From Oryzias latipes (Eukaryota > Chordata > Actinopteri > Beloniformes > Adrianichthyidae), in contig NC_019876.2 of the NCBI RefSeq assembly GCF_002234675.1, forward strand, positions 22,738,398 to 22,802,397: 64,000 nucleotides of DNA. The letters are read 5' to 3'. Made by a program: the position numbers and the translations under genes. How positions within the stretch are numbered: position 1 is the stretch's first letter; each line of letters starts with the position of its first letter. A model generated the notes under the pieces. That model did no database searches and was not told where the DNA came from. It worked only from the letters and a program-made list of their open reading frames with translations. Shown one piece after another: positions 30,701-38,941 of this stretch.

Positions 30701-30954
30701 CTCTGCAGAACCGCTGAGCGTCAGTCCAGTTCAGTTTCTGACCAATATAGTTATATTTGTGCAACTGACACGTGAAAATAACGAACAGATCTGTGAGAAA
30801 AACAGAATTTACAATTAGAAAAGTCTGCTTGTCAACAATAGGACGAGATGTAAAAAAATATTGTAATTAAATTCATATTTATACTTTTGCTGTATGAAAC
30901 ATTACTGAAAATCCACTTACCACCAAGAAGAAACAGAAACAAAACCAACTTCAT
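18430..30954 (-). CDS. CTL-D/C: secreted protein with three C-type lectin-like domains (intact gene model)
   Basis: Proposed coding exons on the minus strand: 30954-30921, 30790-30428, 30107-29667 and 18773-18430. All junctions are GT-AG and phase 1, and the lengths (34+363+441+344) sum to 1182 bases, 394 codons including stop. The product would have a signal peptide ([11 protein letters not shown]), CTLD1, CTLD2 and CTLD3, no membrane segment, so it is secreted. The layout resembles teleost genes labelled mannose-receptor-like or CLEC20A-like; an innate sugar- or protein-recognition role is inferred from family only. CTLD1 has EPK in place of EPN and lacks WND, so classical Ca-dependent sugar binding is doubtful. 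The join to the last exon crosses a 10.9 kb intron filled with repeats and a gypsy element. It is supported by phase and by the absence of any nearer CTLD3 exon, not by transcript evidence. Confidence 0.55.
18774..19059. other. No gene recognised
   Basis: Intron side of the CTL-C exon, AT-rich, without similarity to the intron upstream of the CTL-B copy. Confidence 0.4.
19060..19420 (+). mobile_element. LINE ORF1 remnant
   Basis: Reading in changing frames: [33 protein letters not shown], then [19 protein letters not shown] residues and [18 protein letters not shown] residues to about 19380. These are the RNA-binding and C-terminal parts of the ORF1 protein of fish LINEs, the same protein type whose N-terminal half is at 39803-40231. 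Stops separate the parts. Confidence 0.6.
19500..20109. other. No gene recognised
   Basis: AT-rich intronic sequence with T- and A-runs. Confidence 0.4.
20110..20300 (+). repeat. Interspersed repeat 3' tail
   Basis: GGTGGTAGGCGGGCGCCTGT, GTGTGTGTGACTGGGTGAAT, TGTAAAGCGCTTTGTCCTTG and the end GCCATTTACCATTTACCAT match the well-known tail pattern of fish retroposons with a (CATTTAC)n end. Only the 3' portion is present. Confidence 0.6.
20476..20512. repeat. (GT)n tract followed by a G-run
   Basis: TGTGTGTGTGTGAGTGTGTG, then nine to ten G. A simple repeat. Confidence 0.9.
20640..22560. repeat. Old repeat shared with the 51-53 kb element
   Basis: Parts of this stretch resemble the DNA element at 51352-53135: CACTAAGACTCATGGGAA (20656) against CCTAAGACTCATGGGAA (52746), and about 300 bases at 21815-22115 (TTTATTATTGTT, GTTCGCTCATAAC, CAACATTTAGCC, TACGTGGGAATAACA, CTTTATTTTGTCTGGACA) against 51870-52130. 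Terminal inverted repeats could not be placed. No protein is recognisable. Confidence 0.5.
21360..23400. repeat. Region with inverted repeats flanking AT-rich blocks
   Basis: AATTAAAATGATAAAGAAAA at 21366 reappears inverted at about 22650 and 23355 (TTTTCTTTATCATTTTAAT), each time beside an AGTTCTC / GAGAACTTT pair. This suggests one DNA element with repeated end sequences, or a nested pair. TTCTTCTTCAACACTGCTTA near 21572 also pairs with AAGCGGTGTTGAAGAAGAAG at 23381. Confidence 0.55.
22811..23254. mobile_element. MITE-like element with 20-bp terminal inverted repeats
   Basis: TTCAAAAGGGGCCCAAGTCC at 22811-22830 and the complement of TTCAAATGGGGCCCAAGTCC at 23235-23254, 19 of 20 bases matching. 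Inner copies of the same word (GGACTTGGGCC at 22970 and GGCCTAAGTCC at 23058) make further inverted and direct pairs inside. No coding potential. The superfamily is not clear; part of the 20 bp may be target duplication (TTCAAA). Confidence 0.7.
23400..24600. other. No gene recognised
   Basis: Mixed sequence with CpG-containing stretches at 24020-24400. Open frames here (23721-24002, 24113-24412) show no family motif. It may include the decayed start of the gypsy 5' LTR from about 24440. Confidence 0.35.
24685..25665 (+). pseudogene. gypsy 1 gag, frameshifted
   Basis: The start Met follows the LTR directly. Residues include [11 protein letters not shown], then the gag core [40 protein letters not shown] and [20 protein letters not shown]. 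The frame is lost near 25290. The zinc knuckle near 25615-25660 reads [14 protein letters not shown], with Ser where the second Cys of CCHC belongs. The product would form the capsid of the retrotransposon particle. Confidence 0.8.
25652..26230 (+). pseudogene. gypsy 1 aspartic protease
   Basis: The active-site motif [12 protein letters not shown], with catalytic Asp-Ser-Gly, is at about 25785-25820, and [16 protein letters not shown] marks the second half of the domain. The frame runs on to [20 protein letters not shown], the start of the RT region, and then stops at 26230 where the RT core has been deleted. Confidence 0.8.
26231..26930 (+). pseudogene. gypsy 1 RT connection and RNase H
   Basis: Picks up at [19 protein letters not shown], then [35 protein letters not shown] and the RNase H segment [30 protein letters not shown] and [13 protein letters not shown]. 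The polymerase motifs (including YxDD) are missing. A stop at 26349 and another near 26857 break the frame. Confidence 0.8.
27060..28354 (+). pseudogene. gypsy 1 integrase with chromodomain
   Basis: The zinc-binding part (CXXC in [12 protein letters not shown], about 27210) and the catalytic core ([24 protein letters not shown]) lie in broken frames. From 27626 a 242-codon open frame carries the rest: [47 protein letters not shown], then the chromodomain [24 protein letters not shown] and SWISRSLIL, ending before the polypurine tract GTTGAGGGGGGGGG. Chromodomains guide integration to marked chromatin. Confidence 0.85.
28367..28673 (+). repeat. gypsy 1 3' LTR
   Basis: Starts TGACATGG directly after the polypurine tract and ends CCATGACA. 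Other LTRs in the window use the palindromic ends TGTCATG and CATGACA. Length 307 bases. It differs over most of its length from the sequence at 24440-24690, so the 5' LTR is either truncated or recombined. Confidence 0.8.
28674..29590. other. No gene recognised
   Basis: Intron sequence of CTL-D/C. The open frame 28946-29164 shows no motif. The stretch 29395-29580 (TCTTCTGGCTCCAACGTGGT, GACGTCACACTCGCTCAGTC) looks like a common interspersed repeat but could not be delimited. Confidence 0.35.
29667..30107 (-). CDS. CTL-D: CTLD2 exon with unusual insert
   Basis: Acceptor TCCACAG at 30108-30114, donor ACAG/GTATTG at 29667/29666, both phase 1. The 147-codon reading has no stop: [37 protein letters not shown], then [18 protein letters not shown] and [19 protein letters not shown], then [27 protein letters not shown] and [15 protein letters not shown]. 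The Gln/Lys-rich insert of about 40 residues between the first Cys region and FIGL is far longer than in an ordinary CTLD. The related exon of CTL-E starts the same way but is broken. In CTL-B and CTL-G the second half of CTLD2 is a separate exon. Confidence 0.85.
30428..30790 (-). CDS. CTL-D: CTLD1 exon
   Basis: Acceptor TTTCTCACAG ending at 30791, donor AATG/GTAACC at 30428/30427. Reads (D)[89 protein letters not shown]. It has the four conserved CTLD cysteines and the WIGL motif. EPK replaces EPN and the WND triplet reads WEA, so Ca-site 2 residues are incomplete. It is nearly identical to the CTL-E exon at 37105-37467 and close to the CTL-H exon. Confidence 0.9.
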
Positions 30955-30977
30955 TTTGAACTGAAGGTCTTTTAAAG
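30921..30977 (-). CDS. CTL-D: signal-peptide exon
   Basis: Acceptor TTCTTCAG ending at 30978, 23 bases of 5' UTR, ATG at 30954-30952, [11 protein letters not shown], donor GGTG/GTAAGT at 30921/30920. The hydrophobic core continues over the junction into DLFVIFTCQ, a plausible cleavable signal. The first in-frame Met after the non-coding exon at about 31896-31990. Confidence 0.85.
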
Positions 30978-31895
30978 CTGAAGAAGAAAAGTCATTTCAG
31001 ATTTCTTCATTTTGAACTTTTTTTCAAACCACATTAACTTTTACTTCATTAAAACATTTATTATTGTTCATATTTTTCCATCTCAGCTGATTTACTTAAA
31101 TATTCAAATGATCTGTTATGGAGGGACATTTACATGACTCTCTGTCCTGATGGCAAATATACCCTATTTAACTCTAAAGGTTTAAAAAATTACATATTTA
31201 TTGGTAAACAAATGAATTCCTGAAAAACAAACATCATTTTCAATTTACAGTCAGAATTTTAAAGTAATTTATTATTAAAAAGTATAATTTTTTCTATATT
31301 AAAGTATAAAAAGTAAATAAGTGTGTTTTTTTAATAAATTTTACAATAATTGAAATATGCTAGCTTTTGAATTTGTTTTAATGTGTTACTATTTTATTTA
31401 TTTATTTATTCTTGTGCAAGGTTATAATTTATTATTATTTTTATTAAATACAAGCATAAACAGATGTAAATGTGAAATACTTAACTACACAAATGCATTT
31501 TTTATTACAGTGCATTATATTTAAAATATAAAGACATTCATTCTTGACAGTGGTAAATAAGTTGGAAAATAATCAGAATTAAAATATATGTAAATGAAGC
31601 CTATTTAACTTAATAATTTGGATCTGTGCAATTATTAAAAGTGGATATTCATTAATCCTGATTTAATATGCAAAAAACAATAAATGTAAAAATGCTAAAA
31701 TTACTTATATCTTTAAAACTGGTAACATAAAATGTCTTTATGTTCACACCAGAATTTTTTTAATGTTCTTTTTCTGTTTAAATTTTTTCATAACTGCCCA
31801 AACTAACTGTAATTTGACATTTTTTCTGACGGCCTGAACTAACAGCTGTAATTTTAAAAACCCATTAAATATTCAGACAGCAGGTACTTTCTTAC

Positions 31896-32217
31896 CTGCA
31901 GAGTTTCTCCTGAGCTTCAGTCTGATCTTCAACCTTCTGCTCTGATGTGTTGATGTGAAATGTTGACAGCATCAGTTCATCTTTGTACTTTATTAAAATC
32001 GTAAATATTTGAATAGAAAGTTGCCTCAAACACATTAGCTGGATCATTACAGAAGGTGACTGTTGTGTTTCGTGTCAGAGGCAGGTTTGAATCTTTTCCT
32101 GCAGCAGTTTGTTGCGTGCGTTCCCTCTGCTCACACAGAGGTACATAATGGCTGACAGTGTTTACCTGCTATACCACAGGAAATATGATGATGTGATTCA
32201 AACTTTACTGAGTATGG
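31896..32217 (-). promoter_or_regulatory. CTL-D promoter block and non-coding first exon (unit 2)
   Basis: Minus-strand block ending at the donor CTGCAG/GTAAGA (exon end 31896). The likely first exon spans about 31896-31990, with a T-rich TTTTAATAAAG box just upstream. It is conserved with 10986-11303, 35735-36103 and 60906-61200. The block is cut on its upstream side at 32217 by a solo LTR. The intron between this exon and the signal exon is about 0.9 kb and AT-rich. Confidence 0.6.
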
Positions 32218-32691
32218 TGTCATGTTTTCAATGCGAGGCGGACCCAGACGCTGGAACCCAGAAAGAGCACAGGTGGCATGTAAGAGGCAGGTAAGAGTGT
32301 TTATTGTTTTTCCAGGGATGGAACTTTGAGTAGGCGAGAGGTGATCCAGATGGGCAAACGGCTGTGGCACGGCTGGAGGAACGAGCGCGGCGATTCACCG
32401 ATTCGTTCCAAACGGCAGAGAGAGGGGTCCACACTGACGTCACTCGTGGGCAGGAATCCTGAGACAAGGAGACAAGGTTAGAGCCAGAACTTGGATTAGG
32501 ACTAGAAGCACAAGAGCTAGACAAAACCATACTAGTCACCGTAATGGGTAACGATCTGGCGTTGATTAGTGGCGTTGGATCTCATTTTAAACAGCAGAGG
32601 ATGATGAGTGGAGTGACGGCAGCTGGAGGGTAATCAGGAACAGAGTGGAGCCAAGCTGGAGGGGGAGGAGTCTGACCGAGGCACCATGACA
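32218..32691 (-). mobile_element. Solo gypsy LTR upstream of CTL-D, 5-bp target duplication
   Basis: Ends TGTCATG and CATGACA. Flanked by TATGG at 32213-32217 and 32692-32696. Read on the minus strand it begins TGTCATGGTGCCTCGG and ends with CAGCGTCTGGGTCCGCC and ATGACA, like the other LTRs. It lies about 230 bases upstream of the probable CTL-D start site, in the same orientation as the gene, so it could influence its transcription. Confidence 0.9.
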
Positions 32692-34210
32692 TATGGAAAG
32701 TTTCTGTCTCTTGAAAGCCAAGAGAGATAGATTGATACTCTTCACCCCCTTCATACATGCCACAAATGCAGTGTCATCAGATAATTTTTGCACATGACGT
32801 GTACCAGAGCAGAAGTCAGTGTTGTAGAGTAGTGGTCTCCAGACACCAGGCCGTGGATCGGTACCGGTCCGAGGAATAATTGGCACTGGGCCGCAGAAAA
32901 AACAAGTAATTATGCCTGGTTCTTTTTTTTCTTTTAATTTTCGACAATCTTTTATTTTAAAAGATCTTTTATTTTGAAAAATAACCAGATTCTAAGCGGA
33001 GGCCCCGGCGAAGATCTAGGACACGCTTGACTGGAGAGACTATGTCTCTAGGTTGGGGCGGTAATGTCTGGGTTACTCCTAGCTCCTCTGGGGGGATGGA
33101 AGTCTGGACAACTTTTTTTAGACAACTACCCCCACGACCCGCTCCCAGATGAGTGGAAGAAGATGTGCTGTGCTGGTGCTACACCAGAAAAGTTGTATGT
33201 GGAAGGTTTCCTTGCGAGTGGATAAGGGATCAGTGCAGGGACAGAAGAACAGATGGAGGAACAGCTATGACTTCAAGACAAAAAATAAAAAAAACAACAG
33301 TAGGCCACAAAGAGTCCTGTTAAAAATATGGATTTATTGCAACAGGCGAATTCCCACACACGGAGTCTGTTTACATAGTAATCACAACGTTCATTGGTAG
33401 AGTATGTTACAAGAGATTGACGTTCCACTGGTGTTATCTGTTATTTATATTCTTGTTGAAAGACTTTTTTTTGTGAGGATCAGAGGTGTTTTCTTTTTAC
33501 AATTGGACCAAAATTAAGCAACCACTCTCCGTCGGCTGCGGTAAAATCCCCAGAGGGTTGACCGGTCCCCAGCCACATAAAGGTCAGGAAACACTGGTGT
33601 AGAGGGTGAAGAGGAGAGGCAAAAGAACTGAGAATTGTGCCTGGTGGGGCCTCTGTACTGCTGGTCACCTTGGAGGACCAAAAGTTCCCCATCCTGACAA
33701 ACTGTGGTTTGTTCACCAGATAGTCCATAATCCAGGTCACCAGCTGGGGGGTCACTGCCAGTGAGAGGAGCTTCTGCTTTAGTAGAAGGGGGTTGGATGG
33801 TATTAAAAGCAAAAAACAGCATCCTCACAGTGCATAAGTTAAAAGAGGGTCCAGTGTAGGAGGAGGAGAATGGCGTCCTCCAGTCTGATCTTGAACTGGA
33901 GAGGGTCCTTTCCCTGCCACCCCTGGGGTCCCAGAAGCTGCAGGCCCAGTCACCGAAGTGTCTTTGTGACGTGTGAAGTGAGGGCGACTGGCATGTAGTC
34001 GATTAGCTCGCTGGGACAGCTCTTTTTGGGGACAGGAACACCTGATGGAAGGAGGGTAATCATTGGGGCCTGGTAAAAGGGATGGAGGGCTACACGAGGA
34101 GGGAAAGATTAAATGGTGATAAGGAAGGCTAGAGGAAGGCTGCAGGAGGGGGCCAGCAGATGGGTGACTACAGGAATGGGTGTTCCAAATGATTTTTATA
34201 ACTTAACTTT
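32692..34210 (-). mobile_element. LINE RT fragment of unit 2, interrupted by a hAT element
   Basis: Minus-strand LINE pieces at 32692-32829 and 33597-34210 join into one fragment once the hAT element is removed. Readable parts: AVTPQLVTWIMDYLVNKPQF, VRMGNFWSSKVTSSTEAPPG and FFAFNTIQ. It is collinear with 61200-61965 to the same outer edge (GGGTGTTCCAAATGATTTT at 34180 and 61930), so both were copied in one duplication block. Confidence 0.8.
32830..33596. mobile_element. Non-autonomous hAT-type DNA transposon
   Basis: The left end TAGTGGTCTCCAGACACC is followed by CCGTGGATCGGTACCGGTCC. The right end is GGACCGGT-type sequence (ACCGGTCCCCAGCCACATAA), then GGAAACACTG. The flanks are an 8-bp duplication with one mismatch, TTGTAGAG at 32822 and GTGTAGAG at 33597. 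Ends with CCGG-rich words and 8-bp duplications are typical of hAT elements. No transposase inside. Confidence 0.75.
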
Positions 34211-34463
34211 TCCACATTTACAAACTTGATTTATTTTGAAAATAAAAAATGAAATACTGCAAAGACATTTGCAGATCTATAAGCTTTTAGTTTAAAAATT
34301 TTGGAGCATTTCATTAAAACAATAATAAAAAACGAACTCAGTAAAAAAAATTAGGAAAAAGCCTGTAATCAGTGAGTTAATTTCACTTTGAAAACATAAC
34401 TTCTGAAAATAAAAAGGACAGTTTTAGGATGGAAATAACATCAGCAGGTAAAAAAATAAGGTC
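34211..34463. other. No gene recognised
   Basis: AT-rich sequence between the LINE fragment and a solo LTR. Confidence 0.4.
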
Positions 34464-34468
34464 ATAAA

Positions 34469-34937
34469 TGTCATGTTGCCCCTGGTAGCTATACTTCCCC
34501 TCCCCTCTCTGCTCCTGACTCTACCAGCTGTGACCACTCACCTCATCAACCTTCAGCTCTTTATAAGGAGACCCAGCTCCTGCATTCTTAGCCAGTTCGT
34601 TGCCCCTGATGGTGCTTAGTCTGGTCTTTAGAGTCATATCTTGCTCCTATGTTTTGGCTCCTCACTAACTTTGTTCTCCTGCCTCAGGACTACAAACCAC
34701 CAATGTCACGTGAGTCAGATGTCACTACGAGCAGCCGCTCCTGAAACTCCTGAGAAATCCAAACCACGTCAAGACCTCCAGTCACGCCACAAATCCTGAA
34801 CTCACCAAGATCTGCAGCCACGCCACGATTCCTAACCACGCTGGATCAAAATAAATCCTATTACCTATGATCCTACTTACCTGTGTTTTCCCTCCGGGTT
34901 CCAGCATCTGGGTCGGTCTCGCCTACTAATCATGACA
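34469..34937 (+). mobile_element. Solo gypsy LTR with target duplication ATAAA
   Basis: Starts TGTCATGTTGCCCC, ends CTACTAATCATGACA, flanked by ATAAA at 34464-34468 and 34938-34942. It contains a TATAAGG box near 34562 and the common 3' portion CTGTGTTTTCCCTCCGGGTT. Length 469 bases. It is a solo LTR left by LTR-LTR recombination. Confidence 0.9.
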
Positions 34938-35037
34938 ATAAACATAAATAATAATAATAAATAATAATTTATCTCGTCTTCGTTCAAGAAAAATATAACC
35001 AGATAATTTAGGAATTATGTAATCATTGAGCAGATTT

Positions 35038-35484
35038 TCACTTTGGACAGATAAAGTTGAACTTCTCATCATGTTTCTTGAACCACTTGTGTTCTCCTCC
35101 TGTCTGCATGGCTCCTGACATGTCACACTCATTCACCTGTTCAGGTGAGGCCCAGTTCTTGTAGTGGACCACCTCATCACTGACCCAGAACCAGAACCCC
35201 AGAGTGCAGGTGTAGCGCAGTCCAGTCCACACAAAGGGAGAGGAGGCATTCTTGGTTTTCTCCTGGACCCATCTCTGTTCCTCTGGGTTAGTGATGGTGA
35301 CCAGGTCATGGTGGTGATGTCTGCAGTAGTATTATTTATTTGCTTGTTTTGTTGTATTTTGAGGACCCCCTTGAAAACGAGATGATACATCTCAAGGGGC
35401 TTATCCTCTAAACAAATAAATTGAAATTGAAATTGTATAAGGCCTCCTCCCAGGTTCTGTTCTCTTTGATCAGGATCACATGAT
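35038..35484 (-). pseudogene. CTL-J: CTLD3 exon interrupted by a LINE tail
   Basis: The acceptor CATCAG and start (D)[16 protein letters not shown] are at 35484-35436 on the minus strand; the exon resumes at 35330 with [13 protein letters not shown] and ends HDEKFNFICPK at 35038 (one Glu fewer than in B and C). Between lie about 100 inserted bases. Without the insert the reading is open. No CTLD1 or CTLD2 exon lies upstream on this strand; instead the promoter of the oppositely oriented CTL-E starts 250 bases away. It is a solitary, broken exon. Confidence 0.85.
35334..35435 (+). mobile_element. Short LINE 3' tail inserted in the CTL-J exon
   Basis: GGACCCCCTTGAAAACGAG, ATACATCTCAAGGGGCTTAT, then AAATAAATTGAAATTGAAAT is a typical fish LINE end with an (ATTGAA)n tail. 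It is extremely 5'-truncated and lies on the strand opposite to the exon. The boundaries come from comparison with uninterrupted exons (GCAGTAGTATAAGGCC). Confidence 0.85.
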
Positions 35485-35499
35485 CTGATGGGGGATAGG

Positions 35500-35535
35500 G
35501 GTATTATTATTATATCATATATATATATTATTATA
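35500..35535. repeat. AT-rich microsatellite
   Basis: ATTATTATTAT followed by ATATATATATATTATTAT. Confidence 0.85.
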
Positions 35536-35700
35536 ACTAACAATAACTCCCATATATCATATCTTTAACGTCTGTATTGAAAAAAAGGGACAAAGTCTAA
35601 ACAAAATAATTCCGCACACAAAAAGTTTGTGAAACTCTAAACATTTTGAAACATAAAAGCAAAGAATTGGCAGAAACTTTTGTTTGAATGAAACTAAAAG

Positions 35701-35731
35701 TCTGTCTTTCTGTCTCCGTCTGTCTGTCTGT
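35701..35731. repeat. (TCTG)n microsatellite
   Basis: TCTGTCTTTCTGTCTCCGTC, then TGTCTGTCTGTC; directly next to the conserved promoter block. Confidence 0.85.
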
Positions 35732-35734
35732 CAT

Positions 35735-36103
35735 AAATAGAGCTGAATAAACTCTCTTGGCTTTCAAGAGACAAAAACCTTCCATACTCAGTAAAGTTTG
35801 AATCTCATCACCATATTTCCTGTGGTGTAGCAGGTAAACACTGTCAGCCATTATGTACCTCTGTGTGAGCAGAGGGAACTCACACAGCAAACTGCTGCAG
35901 GAAGAAATTCAAACCTGCCTCTGACACGAAACACAACAGTCACCTTCTGTAATGATCCAGCTAATGTGTTTGAGGCAATTTTCTGTTCAAATATTGACGA
36001 TTTTAATAAAGTACAAAGATGAACTGATGCTGTCAACATTTCACATCAACACATCAGAGCAGAAGGTTGAAGATCAGACTGAAGCTCAGGAGAAACTCTG
36101 CAG
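35735..36103 (+). promoter_or_regulatory. CTL-E promoter block and non-coding first exon (unit 3)
   Basis: Same block as units 1, 2 and 4, here with only a few bases of the LINE fragment at its upstream edge (CTCTTGGCTTTCAAGAGAC). The TTTTAATAAAG box is near 36002 and the donor CTGCAG/GTAAGA has GT at 36104. The signal exon of CTL-E follows 0.9 kb downstream, the same distance as in CTL-D. Confidence 0.6.
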
Positions 36104-36146
36104 GTAAGAAAGTACCTGCTGTCTGAATATGTGATGGATTTAATAA

Positions 36147-36354
36147 AACCCTTGTGCTATCTTTGATGACCCTACCCTTACATTGACGTGTTCTCCCAAC
36201 CATGACAAAGGTGGATAAAGGTGGAAAGATTTCATGTAATCTATGGACGCCATGAAGATCACAAATCATTGAAGGAAAAAGGTTTAACACACTGTTTAGT
36301 GGGTCTAGATGACCCAACTCCCATTGTTAAAGTGCCTAGGATAGCACAAGGGTT
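36147..36354. mobile_element. MITE with long inverted ends and 4-bp ATAA duplication
   Basis: AACCCTTGTGCTATC on the left and GATAGCACAAGGGTT on the right, 208 bases. ATAA at 36143-36146 and 36355-36358. The orphan unit 1 shows the empty site (TTTAATAAGTAAACAGCTG near 11340), proving insertion after duplication. A truncated second copy is at 53389-53567. A 4-bp A/T duplication and CCC ends would fit piggyBac-type elements, but the superfamily is not certain. Confidence 0.85.
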
Positions 36355-36981
36355 ATAACAGCTGTTAATCAGGCTGTCCACAGATTCAGATTAAATATCA
36401 AATCACAAGGAATATATCTACACGTGTTTAGATTGAATGCACTGCAATAAAAAATGCATTTGTGTACTTAAGTATTTCCTATTTATATATTTTTATATTT
36501 TTATTTAATAAATTCTAAACTCATGCGAGAATTAAAATAAAAACAAAATAAAAAACACATTTAAAGAAATAAAAAGGATTCTGTTTCAATCAATGTCAAA
36601 TTAATTGATGTAAAAACACACTTTTTTATATTTTAACATAAGAACATTTTTTATACTTTTTATAATAAATCACTTTAATATACTAACAGTAAATTAAAAA
36701 TGATTTATGTGTTTACGGAATTCATTTATTTACCAATTTATATGTAATTTTTTAAACCTTTAGAGTTAAATAGGGTGTATTTGTCAACAAGACAGACAGT
36801 CATGTAAATATCCCTCGATAACAGATCATTTGAATATTTATGTAAATCAGCTGAGATGGAAAATATAAACAATAATAAATGTTTTAATGTAGTAAAAGTT
36901 AATGAGGTTTGAAAAAAAGTTCAAAATAAAGAAATCTGAAGTGACTTTTCTTCTTCAACTTTAAAAGAATTTCAGTTCGAA

Positions 36982-37930
36982 ATGAAATTGGCTTTGTTTC
37001 TGTTTCTTCTGGGTTGTATAAACTTAATTACAATATTTGTTTTTTACATTTGTCCTATTGTTGACAAGCAGACTTTCTAAATGTAAATTCTGTATTTCTC
37101 ACAGATCTGTTCGTTATTTTCACGTGTCAGTTGCACAAATATCACTATATTGGTCGGAATCTGAACTGGACTTACGCTCAGCGGTTCTGCAGAGAATTTC
37201 ACACTAATCTCGCCACAGTGAGCAGCACAGCAGACATGGACCAACTCAGAAGTGCCTTAGAGAAGAAGATGGAGGCTTGGATTGGTTTGCATAACAACGA
37301 CAGATGGCGTTGGTCTCTATCTGGTCTGCATTTCAATGAGAGCGACACAAAGTGGGGCAGTGGAGAACCAAAGGATGGAAAGAACTGTGGGGCAATATGG
37401 AAAAACTCCAAGGCAGAGTGGGAGGCTATTTCCTGTGAAAATTCAACACATTTTCTCTGCTACAATGGTAACCAGAAGACATGTTTGTTTGCCGATTCAA
37501 AGGTTTCTTTTAGAAATTAACTCTGCAGGGGTAGAAAATAATGCAGACGTGCTAGAACCTGTCTCCAAGTGAAAGTAGGGCATACTTGAGTGTCTTTATG
37601 AAGAATGTTGTAAAAAAAAACTGCCTGAAAAACTGTCAAAAGCTTGAAGTTGCGTAAACAGAATTGGCTAATATTTCATATCTAAAGTGTGACTAAAAAT
37701 TTACATCTTATATTACATAGACTGCTTTTCAGAGATTGCAAAAGGTTTTCCTCTTAAAAAAAGAGCAGGATTTCATTCACTTGTCTTTACTCCACAGATG
37801 AAGATGGAGACTCATCTAAAATACTTCTGTGGGCATACTTGATATGAAGCCCAAGAGTACTGTGAAGAGAAACACACAGGTCTAGTTGGTGGAACACATC
37901 AGCTGAAGGAGCTGGAGGAGGCTTGCTTTC
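36982..37930 (+). pseudogene. CTL-E: signal exon, CTLD1 and broken CTLD2
   Basis: ATG at 36982 reads MKLALFLFLLG, but the donor present in D (GGTGGTAAGT) is replaced by GGGTTGTATAAA. The CTLD1 exon 37105-37467 is intact: (D)[56 protein letters not shown], donor GTAACC. CTLD2 begins after TCCACAG at 37798 but a deletion brings TGA within 17 codons (in AYLI), and the exon is cut at about 37930 by a LINE. It is the twin of CTL-D; its CTLD1 retains about every conserved residue of D. It is judged a pseudogene because the donor, frame and exon integrity are all lost. Confidence 0.85.
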
Positions 37931-38200
37931 ACTTTCAGTTTCAGTTTAGTTTATTTCAAACACAAAACAAATGAAAAAGTCAATACACAGTTTTAAAAGA
38001 CATAAAATAATGCAGTGTGCTTGAAAAGGAGTGGGTTGAAGAGAAAATCTTGTCTGCTCTCACCCCTTTTTACAAATCCTTACGATGTGCATATTCAATA
38101 CGCGTAAAGCTTTTTACAGATAGTTATTAAACATTCACAATCCAATTCTGCGTGGCAACTGTGCTAAAGTGACTTTTTTGTTAACTAATCGTTTCTGGCC

Positions 38201-38807
38201 TTATACAGTTCTAATAGTGACTTCTTGTAGGATTTTTTGAATATTTGTAAACTTTTTTCTTTGTTTTAAACCTTCATCCAATCCATTCCATGAATCCACA
38301 CCACAATTAGATAAATACATTTTCTTTTTGTTGTTCGAATGCACTGCTTTTTGAAATTCAGTTTTTTTCTTAGATTGCAATTCCCGTCTCTGTCTTTGAA
38401 CATTTGCTGTAAGTTTATTGGAAGTAAGTTGTATCTGGCTTTGTACATGACGAGAGCTGTTTTCAGTTTGACTAGATCTCATAGTTTTAATAAACCCGAC
38501 TCTAAAAACAGAGCGTTTGTATGTGACCCATAGTCCACTCCATGGACAATTCGAACAGCTTTTTTTGTAAGATATATAAACACTGTAGGTTTGTTTTATA
38601 AGTATTTCCCCAAACTTCTGCACTGTACTGTAAATATGGTAGTATTATGGATGAATATATTAGTAAACGTGCCTTGTGAGTGAGAGTATGGCACGTTTTT
38701 CCCAACACTGCTATGCTTTTGGCTAGTTTAGCTCTGACCTGCTTTATTTGTGGTTTCCAGTTTATTTTTTCATTCAGAATTACTCCAAGGAACCTGATTT
38801 CAGACAC
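38201..38807 (-). pseudogene. LINE RT C-terminal region
   Basis: Minus-strand IRFLGVILNEKINWKPQIKQ, ARLLIYSSIILPYLQYSAEV, WGNTYKTNLQCLYILQKK, then in other frames NNLLPINLQQMF and FKKQCIRTTKRK up to GVDSWNGLDEGLK. These blocks follow the catalytic part of LINE RTs. Frames change near 38500. Confidence 0.75.
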
Positions 38808-38941
38808 TCTTTCCAGAACGTGATTATCAATGGCAACTTTTATTTCTAAATCTGAGGGAATGTGAAAATATTATCTATCAAGGTTGCGCTGTTTGTTGTT
38901 ATTCTGCTGGGTTTGTTGATTAATGGATATAGGCTTAAACG

